NCBI GenBank assembly: GCA_002796995.1
Contig: PEKW01000008.1
Coordinates: forward strand, 186,001 to 250,000
Direction: 5' to 3'
Length of the DNA stretch: 64,000 nt
Source: Rhizobium sp.
GTDB lineage: Bacteria; Pseudomonadota; Alphaproteobacteria; Rhizobiales; Rhizobiaceae
Below are positions 10,541 through 21,078 of this stretch, one piece after another. The notes below the pieces were generated by a model. It ran no database searches. It saw only the letters and a program-made list of their open reading frames with translations, and was not told the origin of the DNA. Position numbers and translations under genes: made by a program. Within the stretch, counting starts at the first letter, position 1. Every line of letters starts with the position of its first letter.

Positions 10541-13500
10541 ATGTCTTTGCCCATGACGCTGCAAGTTCAGTCGCGCGACGTAGAAACCAGACAGATCGAT
10601 CACAACGATGCGATCCGGGCCTCCTATTTCACCATCGAAGAATTGCGCGAAAGCGCCGAGGCGTTGGCCAGGGACGGGGCAAACGACCTGCCGGGCCTGA
10701 TGGATTTCGACTTCTTCGCGCGCCATCGCGAGAACGAGCGCGAGATCCTGAGGGTCTACCGGGCGACCGCGACCGACGTCGAGGCCGGAGCGACGATCAC
10801 GCCCGCCGCTGAATGGCTGCTCGACAACCACTACGTCATCGAGGAAGCGATCCAGGAAGTGCGCCGGGACTTCCCCAAGAAGTTCTACCGCCAGCTTCCG
10901 ACGATGAAGATCGGCAATCGCGAAATCCCGCGGACGATGGCGCTCGCCTGGCTTTATGTGGCCCATACCCACTCGACCGTGTCGATGGAGGCCATGACGG
11001 CCCTGGTCGAAGGCTTCCAGAAGCACAAGACGCTGGAGATCGGCGAATTGTGGGCGCTGCCGTCGATCGTGCGTTTCGTGCTGATCGAAAACCTGCGCCG
11101 CATCTCCACCCGCGTGGACCGTTCGCGCCGCATGCGCCGCAAGGCGAACGAAGTGGCCGACGAGATCATCCGACTCAACGATGCGGCAAGCTCGACCGAA
11201 CTGCTGAAGCAGATCGAGCCGCTGGCCGACGACAACACCTTCGCCACCCAGTTCCTGTATCGCCTGCGCAATGGCTCGCAGAACACCAGCTTCGCCGTCG
11301 CCTGGGTCGAGGAACGCTTGGAAAAGGCCGGACGCACCGCCGAAGAGGCGATGACGCAGGAGCATAACCGCCTGTCGTCGGGCAATGTGACGACCGGCAA
11401 CATCGTCAAGAGCCTGCGCGAGATCGACGACAAGGAATGGTCGGTCTGGGTCGAGGACGTCTGCCTGGTCGACAAGGTGCTGGCCCAGCACACCGACTAT
11501 CGCGAGCTCGATTTCGGCTCGCGCAACGCCTATCGCAGCACGATCGAAAAACTGGCGCGCCGTTCGGACAAGTCGGAGATCGAGATCGCCCAGATGGCGA
11601 TCGACCTGGCCGCCGAAGCGACCCGCGCCGATGGAGCCGTCGGCGCGCTCAATGTCGGCGGTTATCTCGTCGGCGCCCAGCGTCCGCTGCTCGAACGGGC
11701 GATCGGCTATCGGGTACCGCTCTGGCGCCGGCTGGCGCTCGGCGTCCAGCGTCTCAACTGGCTGTCGATTGCCGTGCCGGTGATCGGCCTGACGCTCGCC
11801 GCCATGGCCCTGGTCGGTTATTTCCTGTCGATGGCCGGCATATCGACGCCGCTGATGGTCTTCCTTCTTGTGCTGTTCTCGCTGCCCGCCTCGGAAGGCG
11901 CGACCGGCCTGTTCAACACGCTCGTCACGTTTGTCGCCAAGCCGGCGCGGCTCACGGGATACGAATTCAAGGAAGGCCTGCCGCAGGACGCGCGCACGCT
12001 GGTGGTCGTCCCCTGCCTGATCGCCAAGCGCGACGACGTCGACGAACTGGTACGCAATCTCGAGGTCCATTACCTCACCAATCCGCGCGGCGAGATCTAT
12101 TTCGCCCTGCTGAGCGACTGGCGCGACAGCCCGGTCGAGGAAACCGCGGCCGATCTCGAAATCCTCGAATATGCCAAGGTCCAGGTCGCCGAGCTTGCGG
12201 CGCGCTACGCCCATGACGGCAAGACCCGCTTCTTCCTCCTGCACCGACGCCGGCTCCACAATCCCGCCGAAGGCGCGTGGATGGGCTGGGAGCGCAAACG
12301 CGGCAAGCTGCACGAGCTGAACCTGCTTCTGCGCGGCGATCGCGACACGTCCTACATGCCGGGCGCCAACATGGTGCCGGAAGGCGTCCAATACGTCATG
12401 ACGCTCGATGCCGACACGCGTCTGATGCGCGATGCGGTCACCAAGCTGGTCGGCAAGCTCTACCACCCGATCAATCGGCCGGTGCACGATCCGGAAAGCG
12501 GCCGCGTCATCAGCGGCTACGGCGTGCTGCAGCCGCGCGTGACGCCCTCGCTCACCACGGGCAAGGACGCCTCGGTCTTCCAGCGCGTCTTTTCGATGAA
12601 CCGGGGCCTCGACCCTTACGTCTTCACCGTTTCCGACGTCTATCAGGACATCACCGGCGAAGGCACGTTCACCGGCAAAGGCCTCTATCATGTCGACGCC
12701 TTCGAGACGGCGCTGAAGGGCCGCATCGACGAGAACACGGTGCTTAGCCACGACCTGCTCGAAGGTTCGATGGCGCGCTGCGCCCTCGTCACCGACGTCG
12801 AACTGGTCGAGGATTTCCCGACCCGCTACGAGGTCGAAATCTCCCGCCAGCATCGCTGGGCGCGTGGCGACTGGCAGCTCCTGCCTTACATCTTCGATCC
12901 GGCCCGCGGCATCACTGCGCTCGGCCGCTGGAAGATGGTCGACAACCTGCGTCGCTCGCTGACCCCGATGGCCTGGTTCCTCGCCTCCGTGCTCGGCTGG
13001 CTCGCCATGGATCCGGTCGGCGCCTTCCTCTGGCAGCTGCTGCTGATCTTCTGCCTGTTCGTCGCCCCGACGCTGTCGCTTCTGTCAGGTCTCGTGCCGC
13101 GCCAGAGCGACATCGTGCCCGCCGCGCATTTCCAGTCGCTGTGGTCCGAGCTGCGCTCGTCGAATGCCCAGGTCGCACTGCGCATCGTCTTCATCGCCGA
13201 CATGGCCTACATGATGGCCGACGCCATCATCCGCTCGCTCTATCGCCTGACGGTCAGCCGCAAGCTGCTGCTTGAGTGGCGCACCGCCGCCAGCATCCAG
13301 TCCTCCGCCCAGGGCAATATCTCTTCCTATTACCGCAGCATGCTGCACGCGCCGATCCTGGCCGTCCTGGCCCTGGCGATCGCCGCCCTTCCCGGCGGCT
13401 ACGGCTACCTGATCGGGCTCCCCTTCGCCATCATGTGGGTCCTGTCGCCGCTCGTCGCCTGGTATGTCAGCCAGTCCGCCGAGACCGAGGACAGTCTCTT

Positions 13501-16500
13501 CGTGCCGGAGGAAGCGACCGTGGAGCTGCGCAAGATCGCGCGGCGCACCTGGCGCTTCTACGAGACCTTCGTCACTGCGGGTGACAACTACCTGCCGCCG
13601 GACAATTTCCAGGAACGGCCGGAACCCGTCGTCGCGCACCGGACATCGCCGACCAATATCGGCGTCTACCTCCTGTCCGTCGTCTCCGCCCGCCACTTCG
13701 GCTGGATCAGCTTCGAGCAGACGATCGAGCGGCTTGAGCAGACGATCTCGACCGTCGAGCGCATGGAGAAATACCGCGGCCACCTCTACAACTGGTACTA
13801 CACGGACACGTTGAACACGCTCGGCCCGCGCTATATTTCCGCGGTCGACAGCGGCAACCTCGCCGGCCATCTGATCGCCATCTCCTCGGCCTGCCGCGAA
13901 TGGGCGGAAGCCCCCTCGGCCCACATGCAAGGCAATCTCGACGGCATAGGCGATGTCGGCGGCATCCTGCTGGAAGTCCTCAAGACCTTGCCGGACGATC
14001 GCAAGACGGTCAGACCGCTGCGTCGCCGCCTCGAGGAGCGGATCATCGGCTTCAACACGGCGCTTGCCGCCGTCAAGCGCGAGCACGAATTCGCCTCGAT
14101 CCGCATCATCAATCTCGGCGTGTTGGCGCGCGACATCCAGAAGCTCGCCGCCAACCTGCACCATGAAGTCCGCTCCGAGCAGAGCGGCGAAGTCACCCGC
14201 TGGACCGAATCGCTGGTCGGCGTCTGCGAGGCGCACATCGCCGACACCGCCTTCGACCTGTCGAACATCGATCCGCTGCGCCAGCGGTTGGCGCTGCTGC
14301 GCGACCGGGCCCGCGACATCGCCTTCTCGATGGATTTCACCTTCCTGTTCCGTCCCGAGCGTCGCCTGCTGTCGATCGGCTATCGCGTCGAAAGCCGCGA
14401 GCTGGACGAAGCCTGCTACGACCTGCTGGCCTCGGAATGCCGGCTCACCAGCCTGTTCGCCATTGCCAAGGGCGACCTTCCGACCGAGCACTGGTATCGC
14501 CTCGGCCGCCAGGTCGTGCCGATCGGCGCCCGGGCGGCGCTGATCTCCTGGTCCGGCTCGATGTTCGAATATCTGATGCCGCCGCTCGTCATGCAGGAAC
14601 GCCAGGGCGGCATCCTCAACCAGACGAACAATCTCGTCGTGCAGGAACAGATCAATCACGGCAAGCGGCTGGGAATTCCGTGGGGGATTTCGGAAGCTGC
14701 CTTCAACGCCCGCGACCATGAGCTGACCTACCAGTACACCAATTTCGGCGTGCCGACGCTGGGCCTCAAGCGAGGTCTCGGGCAGAATGCGGTCATCGCG
14801 CCCTATGCCTCGATCCTCGCCAGCCAGTATTTCCCCGAAGCGGCGTTGGAAAACCTGGAGCGCCTGCGCAAGCTGGGGGCACTCGGCGCCTACGGCTTCC
14901 ACGACGCCGTCGACTTCACCCCGACCCGCCTTCCCGAAGGCAAGTCCTGCGCCGTCGTTTACAACTACTATGCACACCATCACGGCATGTCGATCGCGGC
15001 CATCGCCAACGTCGCCTTCAACGGCCGCCTGCGCGAGCTGTTCCACGCCGATCCGGTGATCGAAGCGGCCGAACTGCTGCTGCAGGAAAAGGCACCGCGC
15101 GAAATCCCTGTCATGAGCGCCAAATACGAGCCGCAGACGCCCGGCAAGGGCCAGGCCGACCTGCTGCGCCCGGAAGTCCGCACCGTCACCGATCCGGCCA
15201 CCAAGGACCGCGCGCTGGCCTTCCTGTCGAACGGCCACTACTCGGTCATGCTGACGGCGACCGGGTCCGGCTATTCGCGCTGGAACGGACAGTCCGTCTC
15301 GCGCTGGACGGCTGATCCGACCGAGGACCGCTCCGGCACCTTCATCTTCCTGCGCGATACGGCAAGCGGCCAGTGGTGGTCGGCGACGGCATCGCCGCGC
15401 CGGGCCGAGGACGAGAAGTCCAAGGTCATCTTCGGCGACGACAAGGCGGAATTCTTCAAGACGGTCGGCGACATCTCGACTCAGGTCGAGTGCATCGTCG
15501 CCACCGAGCATGACGCCGAAGGCCGGCGCCTGACGATTCTCAACACCGGCAGCGAAGACCGCTTCATCGAGGTGACCTCCTATCTCGAACCGGTCATCGC
15601 CCAGGACGACGCGGACAATGCCCATCCGCTGTTCTCACGGATGTTCATCAAGACCGAGTTCGGCCGTCGCCGCGACGTCATCCGCGCCGAGCGCAACAAG
15701 CGCAGTCCCGGTGATGCCGACATGTGCGTGGCGCATCTGGTGGTCGACGGCACCGGCCCCGGCCGACCGACCGAATTCGAAACCGACCGCCGCCGCTTCC
15801 TCGGTCGCGGCCGCTGCCTCGCCGAGGCTGCCGCCTTCGACCCCGGTGCCACGCTGTCGGGCACGGAGGGCTTCACCCTCGATCCGGTGCTGAGCCTGCG
15901 CCGTGTCGTGCGCGTCCCGTCGGGCAAGAAGGTTAGCGTCATTTTCTGGACGATCGCCGCGCCCAATCGCGAGAAGATCGACCAGGCGATCGAACGCTAT
16001 CGCCATCCCGATTCCTTCAGCCACGAACTCATCCACGCCTGGACCCGCGCCCAGGTGGAGCTGCGCCATATCGGCATCACCTCGCAGCAGGCCGCCGCTT
16101 TCCAGCATCTCGGCCGCTACCTCGTCTATCCGGACAACCACTTGAGGGCCGATCCGGAAACCGTGCGCAACGGCCTCGCCACCCAGTCGGCCCTCTGGCC
16201 GCTGGCGATTTCCGGCGACTATCCGATCTTCGCGCTGCGCATCAACGACGACATGGACATGGAGATCGCCCGCGAAGCGATGAGCGCGCTCGAATACCTG
16301 CGCCGTCGCGGCATCGTCGCCGACCTGGCGATCGTCAACGAACGCGCCACGTCCTACGCACAGGACATGCAGCACGCCCTCGACCAGCTGGCCGACAATT
16401 TGAGGCATCGCCTGCCCGACGGCAGCGGCGGCAAGCCGCATGTCTTCGTCGTGCGCCACGACCTGATGGACGAGAGCGCCTCGCAGGCCCTGATCGCTGC

Positions 16501-19051
16501 CGCCCGCGTGGTGCTACACGCACGCAACGGCAAGATCGTCGACCAGATCAACCGTGCGGTCTCGCTGTTTGCCAGCCCGCGCAGCCCCGACGGTGCCGAG
16601 ATGGAATGGCCGGGTCTGCTGCCCGCCACACCGGCCGCTTCGGCTGCCGTGGTGCCGGCAAGCGACGGCAAGGGCCTCGAATTCTGGAACGGCTTCGGCG
16701 GCTTTGCCGAGGACGGCAAGGAATATGTCATCCGCCTCGGTGCCCACCAGTCCACGCCCCAGCCGTGGATCAACGTCATCGCCAACGAACAGTTCGGCTT
16801 CCATGTGTCCGCCGAAGGGGCAGGCTTCACCTGGAGCGCCAATTCGCGTGACCACCAGTTGACGCCATGGACCAACGACCCGGTCGTCAATCGTCCGGGC
16901 GAGGCCTTCTACGTCGCCGATCTCGAGAGCGGCCGGACCTTCGTTCCGTTCAGCGCCCTCAATCTGAACGACGCGGCGGAATTCGAAACCCGCCATGGCC
17001 TCGGCTATACGGTCTTCTCCAGCCGCCATGACGGGCTTGACCTCGAACTGACCCAGACCGTCGACCGTAACCGCCCCGCCAAGCTGTCCCGCCTGGTCCT
17101 GCGCAACAGGGGCCGGGAAGCGCGCAGCTTCCGCGTCTACGGCTATGCGGAATGGGTTCTGGGCAACAATGCGCAGAAGAGCGCGCCCTTCGTGCTGTCG
17201 TCCTTCGACGAGGACACCGGCGCGCTGTTCGCCACCAATCCGTATGACATCAACTATCCGGGTCGTACGGCCTTCCTCGCCGGCCTCGACAAGCCGCTCG
17301 GCTATACCGCCAGTCGGCGCGAGTTCATCGGCCGGCATGGATCGATCCGCATGCCGCAGGCGCTGGCCCGCCAGTCCCACCTGTCCGGCTCCGCCGATAC
17401 CGAGAGCGATCCCTGCGCGGCTCTCGCCTTCGACATCGAGGTTCCGGCAGGTGCCGAACGGGACATTACCTTCCTGCTTGGCGAGACCGACACCGAGGGC
17501 GCTGCCCGTGACCTGATCGGAGCGCTGCGCAAGGAACGCTTCGAGGCCATCCTTGAGGCCAGCAGAGACTTCTGGACGGGCTTCACCGGTCAGCTGCAGG
17601 TCAAGACGCCCGACGCCGCCTTCGACACGCTCGTCAACCGCTGGCTGCCCTACCAGGCGCTGGCCTGCCGCATCTTCGCACGGGCCGGCTTCTACCAGGC
17701 CAGCGGCGCCTATGGCTTCCGCGACCAGTTGCAGGATACGCTCGCCTTCCTGCTGTACGAACCAGATCTCGCGCGGCGCCAGATCCTCAACGCCGCCTCG
17801 CGCCAATTCGTCGAGGGTGACGTGCAGCATTGGTGGCTTCCCAACACCGGGGCCGGCGTGCGCACCCGCATATCAGATGACGTCGTGTGGCTGGCCCATG
17901 CGGTCGACCAGTACGTGACGGCCACCGGCGACAGAACCTTCCTGGACGAAAACCTCGCCTTCATCGAAGGGCCGCAACTGGCCGAGGGCCAGCACGACAG
18001 CTTCTTCCAGCCGACGACGTCTGACGAGGTGGCGAGCCTCTATGAGCACGCTGCGCGCGCGCTGGACCTCGCGGTCGCCCGAACGGGCGTCCATGGCCTG
18101 CCGCTCATCCTCGGCGGCGACTGGAACGACGGGATGAACCGCGTCGGCGAAAAGGGCGAAGGCGAGAGCGTCTGGCTCGGCTGGTTCCTCGCCGCGACGC
18201 TGAAGTCCTTCCTCGGCCACGCAGAGATCGGGGGCGACGAGGCACGGATCACCCGCTGGACGGCGCATCTTGCCACTCTCGGCCATTCGCTGGAGACTGC
18301 GGCCTGGGACGGCGATTACTATCGCCGGGGCTATTTCGACGACGGCACGCCGCTCGGCTCCGCCCAGTCGGAAGAGTGCCGGATCGATTCGATCGCCCAG
18401 TCCTGGAGCGTCCTGTCTGGCGAAGGCACGCCGGAGCAGAGCGCAAAGGCGCTCGATGCGGCGTTTGCCCAGCTCGTCGACCAGGACGCCGGCATCATCC
18501 GGCTGTTCACGCCGCCGTTCGAAAAGACCAAGCTCGATCCCGGCTATATCAAGGCCTATCCGCCGGGCGTGCGCGAGAATGGCGGGCAGTACACCCATGC
18601 CGCCATCTGGCTCGGCATGGCGCTTGCCAAGGCCGGCAGGCCGGCCGATGCCTGGCGCTGCTTCGAGATGCTGAACCCGATCAACCACGCGCTCGATGTC
18701 GATGCTGCGGAACGCTACCGCGTCGAGCCCTATGTCGTCGCGGCCGACATCTATGGCGGCGAGGCCTATCTCGGGCGCGGCGGCTGGACCTGGTATACCG
18801 GTTCGGCAGGCTGGCTCTACCGCTTCGCGGTCGAAGGCCTGCTCGGCATTTCCCGCAAGGGCGACCGAGTGCTCGTCCAGCCCGTGCTGCCGCCGGAATG
18901 GAACGGCTTTGCGGCCGACCTGACGATCGACGGCAAGGCCCTCGCCGTCGCCGTCGAACGCCTTGCCGGTGACGCCGGCTACGACGTGACGGTCAATGGC
19001 GAGAAGATCGTCGATCCCGAGGCCGGATACGTGCTCGCTGCAGCCCGATAG
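10541..19051 (+). CDS. ndvB: Cyclic beta-1,2-glucan synthase NdvB/ChvB
   Basis: A 2836-residue inner-membrane synthase, the full family length. An N-terminal cytoplasmic region (about 1-390) precedes a hydrophobic pair at about 405-450; the GT84 glycosyltransferase core follows, with the acidic motif DAD at 623-625 and Q-x-x-R-W at 770-773. More membrane segments lie at about 805-860 and 945-990. The second half has a glycoamylase-like domain (around 1290-1505) and a C-terminal GH94-like phosphorylase domain with GGDWNDGMN (Asp2527, Asp2530). The known mechanism is protein-primed initiation, elongation from UDP-glucose, chain-length control by the GH94-like part and cyclization. Product export needs NdvA, present at the left of the window. 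ATG at 10541 is used; a second ATG four codons on is equally possible. A terminator follows. Confidence 0.96.
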   Translation: MSLPMTLQVQSRDVETRQIDHNDAIRASYFTIEELRESAEALARDGANDLPGLMDFDFFARHRENEREILRVYRATATDVEAGATITPAAEWLLDNHYVIEEAIQEVRRDFPKKFYRQLPTMKIGNREIPRTMALAWLYVAHTHSTVSMEAMTALVEGFQKHKTLEIGELWALPSIVRFVLIENLRRISTRVDRSRRMRRKANEVADEIIRLNDAASSTELLKQIEPLADDNTFATQFLYRLRNGSQNTSFAVAWVEERLEKAGRTAEEAMTQEHNRLSSGNVTTGNIVKSLREIDDKEWSVWVEDVCLVDKVLAQHTDYRELDFGSRNAYRSTIEKLARRSDKSEIEIAQMAIDLAAEATRADGAVGALNVGGYLVGAQRPLLERAIGYRVPLWRRLALGVQRLNWLSIAVPVIGLTLAAMALVGYFLSMAGISTPLMVFLLVLFSLPASEGATGLFNTLVTFVAKPARLTGYEFKEGLPQDARTLVVVPCLIAKRDDVDELVRNLEVHYLTNPRGEIYFALLSDWRDSPVEETAADLEILEYAKVQVAELAARYAHDGKTRFFLLHRRRLHNPAEGAWMGWERKRGKLHELNLLLRGDRDTSYMPGANMVPEGVQYVMTLDADTRLMRDAVTKLVGKLYHPINRPVHDPESGRVISGYGVLQPRVTPSLTTGKDASVFQRVFSMNRGLDPYVFTVSDVYQDITGEGTFTGKGLYHVDAFETALKGRIDENTVLSHDLLEGSMARCALVTDVELVEDFPTRYEVEISRQHRWARGDWQLLPYIFDPARGITALGRWKMVDNLRRSLTPMAWFLASVLGWLAMDPVGAFLWQLLLIFCLFVAPTLSLLSGLVPRQSDIVPAAHFQSLWSELRSSNAQVALRIVFIADMAYMMADAIIRSLYRLTVSRKLLLEWRTAASIQSSAQGNISSYYRSMLHAPILAVLALAIAALPGGYGYLIGLPFAIMWVLSPLVAWYVSQSAETEDSLFVPEEATVELRKIARRTWRFYETFVTAGDNYLPPDNFQERPEPVVAHRTSPTNIGVYLLSVVSARHFGWISFEQTIERLEQTISTVERMEKYRGHLYNWYYTDTLNTLGPRYISAVDSGNLAGHLIAISSACREWAEAPSAHMQGNLDGIGDVGGILLEVLKTLPDDRKTVRPLRRRLEERIIGFNTALAAVKREHEFASIRIINLGVLARDIQKLAANLHHEVRSEQSGEVTRWTESLVGVCEAHIADTAFDLSNIDPLRQRLALLRDRARDIAFSMDFTFLFRPERRLLSIGYRVESRELDEACYDLLASECRLTSLFAIAKGDLPTEHWYRLGRQVVPIGARAALISWSGSMFEYLMPPLVMQERQGGILNQTNNLVVQEQINHGKRLGIPWGISEAAFNARDHELTYQYTNFGVPTLGLKRGLGQNAVIAPYASILASQYFPEAALENLERLRKLGALGAYGFHDAVDFTPTRLPEGKSCAVVYNYYAHHHGMSIAAIANVAFNGRLRELFHADPVIEAAELLLQEKAPREIPVMSAKYEPQTPGKGQADLLRPEVRTVTDPATKDRALAFLSNGHYSVMLTATGSGYSRWNGQSVSRWTADPTEDRSGTFIFLRDTASGQWWSATASPRRAEDEKSKVIFGDDKAEFFKTVGDISTQVECIVATEHDAEGRRLTILNTGSEDRFIEVTSYLEPVIAQDDADNAHPLFSRMFIKTEFGRRRDVIRAERNKRSPGDADMCVAHLVVDGTGPGRPTEFETDRRRFLGRGRCLAEAAAFDPGATLSGTEGFTLDPVLSLRRVVRVPSGKKVSVIFWTIAAPNREKIDQAIERYRHPDSFSHELIHAWTRAQVELRHIGITSQQAAAFQHLGRYLVYPDNHLRADPETVRNGLATQSALWPLAISGDYPIFALRINDDMDMEIAREAMSALEYLRRRGIVADLAIVNERATSYAQDMQHALDQLADNLRHRLPDGSGGKPHVFVVRHDLMDESASQALIAAARVVLHARNGKIVDQINRAVSLFASPRSPDGAEMEWPGLLPATPAASAAVVPASDGKGLEFWNGFGGFAEDGKEYVIRLGAHQSTPQPWINVIANEQFGFHVSAEGAGFTWSANSRDHQLTPWTNDPVVNRPGEAFYVADLESGRTFVPFSALNLNDAAEFETRHGLGYTVFSSRHDGLDLELTQTVDRNRPAKLSRLVLRNRGREARSFRVYGYAEWVLGNNAQKSAPFVLSSFDEDTGALFATNPYDINYPGRTAFLAGLDKPLGYTASRREFIGRHGSIRMPQALARQSHLSGSADTESDPCAALAFDIEVPAGAERDITFLLGETDTEGAARDLIGALRKERFEAILEASRDFWTGFTGQLQVKTPDAAFDTLVNRWLPYQALACRIFARAGFYQASGAYGFRDQLQDTLAFLLYEPDLARRQILNAASRQFVEGDVQHWWLPNTGAGVRTRISDDVVWLAHAVDQYVTATGDRTFLDENLAFIEGPQLAEGQHDSFFQPTTSDEVASLYEHAARALDLAVARTGVHGLPLILGGDWNDGMNRVGEKGEGESVWLGWFLAATLKSFLGHAEIGGDEARITRWTAHLATLGHSLETAAWDGDYYRRGYFDDGTPLGSAQSEECRIDSIAQSWSVLSGEGTPEQSAKALDAAFAQLVDQDAGIIRLFTPPFEKTKLDPGYIKAYPPGVRENGGQYTHAAIWLGMALAKAGRPADAWRCFEMLNPINHALDVDAAERYRVEPYVVAADIYGGEAYLGRGGWTWYTGSAGWLYRFAVEGLLGISRKGDRVLVQPVLPPEWNGFAADLTIDGKALAVAVERLAGDAGYDVTVNGEKIVDPEAGYVLAAAR

Positions 19052-19106
19052 GGCTGCGGCAGCTAGGCGATCGGCGATCAGTCACTCGACACCTTGATGC
19101 AACGAA

Positions 19107-19140
19107 AAAAGCCTCCGGTCAGAGATGATCGGAGGCTTTT
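19107..19140. terminator. Bidirectional terminator between ndvB and carD
   Basis: AAAAGCCTCCG and CGGAGGCTTTT arms around a 12-base loop, with A-run on one side and T-run on the other; serves both converging genes. Confidence 0.9.
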
Positions 19141-19173
19141 TAACGAAAGATCGATACGGCGCCGAAGAAAGCC

Positions 19174-19743
19174 TTACGCGGCTTCTTCCTGCGCGTCGTC
19201 CTCTTCAACACCCTTGCCGCGCTTCGGGCCCTTGGCAAGATTGACCTCGACGAGGCGGACGGCCTCGGTTTCGGACATCTTGTTCACGGCGGCGATCTCG
19301 CGGGCCATACGGTCGAGGGCAGCTTCATAGAGCTGGCGCTCGGAATAGGACTGCTCCGGCTGGTTCTCGGCACGATAGAGATCGCGAACCACTTCGGCGA
19401 TCGAGATCAAATCACCGGAATTGATCTTGGCATCGTATTCCTGGGCACGCCGCGACCACATGGTGCGCTTGACGCGAGCCTTCCCCTGAACGACCTTCAG
19501 AGCGCGCTCGACGAAATCGGTCTCGGAAAGCTTGCGCATGCCAATGCTCACGGCCTTGCCGACCGGAACCTTGAGGCGCATCTTGTCCTTCTCGAAGTCG
19601 ATCACGAAAAGCTCGAGCTTCATGCCGGCGACTTCTTGCTCTTCGATGGCGGTGATGATACCGACACCGTGTGCCGGGTAGACGATCGATTCGCCGGTCT
19701 TGAAGCCTTGGCGCGTCGAAGATTTTTTCTGCTGGGTCGTCAT
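19174..19743 (-). CDS. CarD/CdnL family RNA polymerase-binding regulator
   Basis: 189 residues from ATG at 19743 (a TTG three codons upstream is also possible; the GGGAG site lies between the two optima). The N-terminal part, GESIVYPAHGVGIITAIEEQEVAGMKLELFVI, is the CarD/TRCF RNA polymerase-interacting Tudor-like domain; the rest is the helical CdnL C-terminal domain with MWSRRAQEYDAKINSGD. CdnL proteins bind the RNA polymerase beta subunit and stabilise open complexes at rRNA and other housekeeping promoters. The C-terminal tail is acidic (EEDDAQEEAA). Single gene, with a terminator shared with ndvB. Confidence 0.92.
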   Translation of the reverse strand: MTTQQKKSSTRQGFKTGESIVYPAHGVGIITAIEEQEVAGMKLELFVIDFEKDKMRLKVPVGKAVSIGMRKLSETDFVERALKVVQGKARVKRTMWSRRAQEYDAKINSGDLISIAEVVRDLYRAENQPEQSYSERQLYEAALDRMAREIAAVNKMSETEAVRLVEVNLAKGPKRGKGVEEDDAQEEAA

Positions 19744-20131
19744 TCGTTTCAAAAACTCCCTGTTATGCTCCCGGCGATCAAGCCGGTGCCGGGTCGGTCA
19801 GGCCCGGATGAGACGGGGGAAACCGTCGGGTCACTCCATCCTGATCCAGGCCGCCACGTAAACATCCTTATCGTCGCAACAGCAAAACGACCGCACAGGT
19901 CGCGAGTGTCACGGTAACCGCGTTGGACGATGAGTTTGCTTTCGTGATGGTTCAGGGCATACCAATGCCGCGAAGTGGAACAGTTTTATCATGCTACCAC
20001 AAAAATATGAGGAAATCAATATTTTACTGCTGCGCCGCCACAATGCGGCCAATCGCGCCCCGGTCGGGCGCGTTTCCTGCCGGCCTTGTGGCCATCCTCA
20101 TTCGCGCGTGGCGAAAAGCCCGCGGCGCTGA
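19744..20131. other. Non-coding region between carD and fdxA
   Basis: 388 bases without a supported gene. It contains the carD promoter region and the fdxA 3' end. A perfect GC hairpin (CGCGCCC, 5-base loop, GGGCGCG) sits at 20054-20072, about 60 bases beyond the fdxA stop; it lacks a T-run in the fdxA direction, so it is at best a weak terminator. The stretch 19975-20035 is notably A/T rich. Confidence 0.4.
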
Positions 20132-20470
20132 TCAGTCGCCGCTGCCCGGCTTCGTCGAAAAGTACTTGTCGAACTTGCCGGGCACGCCGTCCATTTCCTT
20201 GGCTTCCGGCAAGGGATCACGCTTCACGGTGATGTTCGGCCAGACCTTGGCATATTCCGTATTGATCTGCAGCCACTTGTCGAGACCCGGCTCGGTATCC
20301 GGCTTGATCGCCTCGGCCGGGCATTCCGGCTCGCAGACGCCACAGTCGATGCACTCGTCCGGATGGATGACGAGGAAATTTTCACCTTCGTAGAAACAGT
20401 CGACCGGGCAGACTTCGACGCAATCGGTATATTTGCAGCGGATACAGTTATCTGTGACTATATAAGTCAT
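20132..20470 (-). CDS. fdxA: Seven-iron ferredoxin FdxA
   Basis: 112 residues with the N-terminal cysteine pattern C-x2-C-x4-C-x3-CP ([17 protein letters not shown]) and a second set [12 protein letters not shown], the arrangement of a [3Fe-4S][4Fe-4S] ferredoxin in which the first cluster lacks one regular ligand. The long C-terminal extension ending in [11 protein letters not shown] is typical of alphaproteobacterial FdxA. It carries electrons in the cytoplasm; the partner is not evident. It follows the helicase and S4 genes in the same direction, with about 190 bases between, so it likely has its own promoter. Confidence 0.95.
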   Translation of the reverse strand: MTYIVTDNCIRCKYTDCVEVCPVDCFYEGENFLVIHPDECIDCGVCEPECPAEAIKPDTEPGLDKWLQINTEYAKVWPNITVKRDPLPEAKEMDGVPGKFDKYFSTKPGSGD

Positions 20471-20663
20471 GCGGCACTCCAGGGTCTCGTTTCTGCGCAG
20501 GTCACATTCTTGGTCCGCCGCACAGGGCAGTCAGTCGCGGTCACATTCCAGAGGATGGGCGGACCGCGTTTGGTTCGGCTGGACAGGACCGTCAGCTACT
20601 GTGTTATCAGGGCTATAGCAAGGATAAACAGTTCTGAAAATAGCCGCCGGCGCGCACAGTTTT

Positions 20664-21077
20664 CTAATCGTCCGACCAGGGTTCGCCGGGTTGAAGCCGG
20701 TCGATCGCCCGTCTTTCCTTCTTCGTCGGACGCCCTGAACCGGGTAGGCGCGTGGCCTGATCGAGTGGCCCCAGCTTGTCCTCTTCGCTCGGCGGAGGGG
20801 TCATGTCCTGGTAGAGCAACCGGGCTTCCTCATAGGGTCCGCGGCGTTCGCCCGCCTTGACCACCACAAGCACGATGTCGCGCTTTTGCAGCGCAACCTC
20901 GATCCGGTCGCCCGGCCCGATCAAGTGGCTGGATTGGCGGACGATTTGCCCGTTGATCCGGACATGGCCGCCGGCCACGCGTTCCTGGGCCAGCGAGCGG
21001 GACTTGGAGACACGGGCGAAGAACAGCCACTTGTCGATGCGCTGTCGCGAACCGGTCTGTGGCCGTTTGTCGTCCAT
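20664..21077 (-). CDS. S4-domain RNA-binding protein (HslR/Hsp15-like)
   Basis: 137 residues. The N-terminal half, RIDKWLFFARVSKSRSLAQERVAGGHVRINGQIV, is an S4 RNA-binding fold as in Hsp15/HslR, which binds the free 50S subunit carrying a nascent chain after heat stress. The C-terminal tail is charged and lysine/arginine-rich (RPTKKERRAIDRL). The gene begins one base after the helicase stop, so the two are almost certainly co-transcribed, which points to an RNA-related function for the pair. Confidence 0.88.
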   Translation of the reverse strand: MDDKRPQTGSRQRIDKWLFFARVSKSRSLAQERVAGGHVRINGQIVRQSSHLIGPGDRIEVALQKRDIVLVVVKAGERRGPYEEARLLYQDMTPPPSEEDKLGPLDQATRLPGSGRPTKKERRAIDRLQPGEPWSDD

Positions 21078-21078
21078 G

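Noticed and set aside
20054..20072. GC hairpin as the fdxA terminator.
   Set aside because: No T-run after the stem in the fdxA direction; kept only as a remark on the intergenic region.
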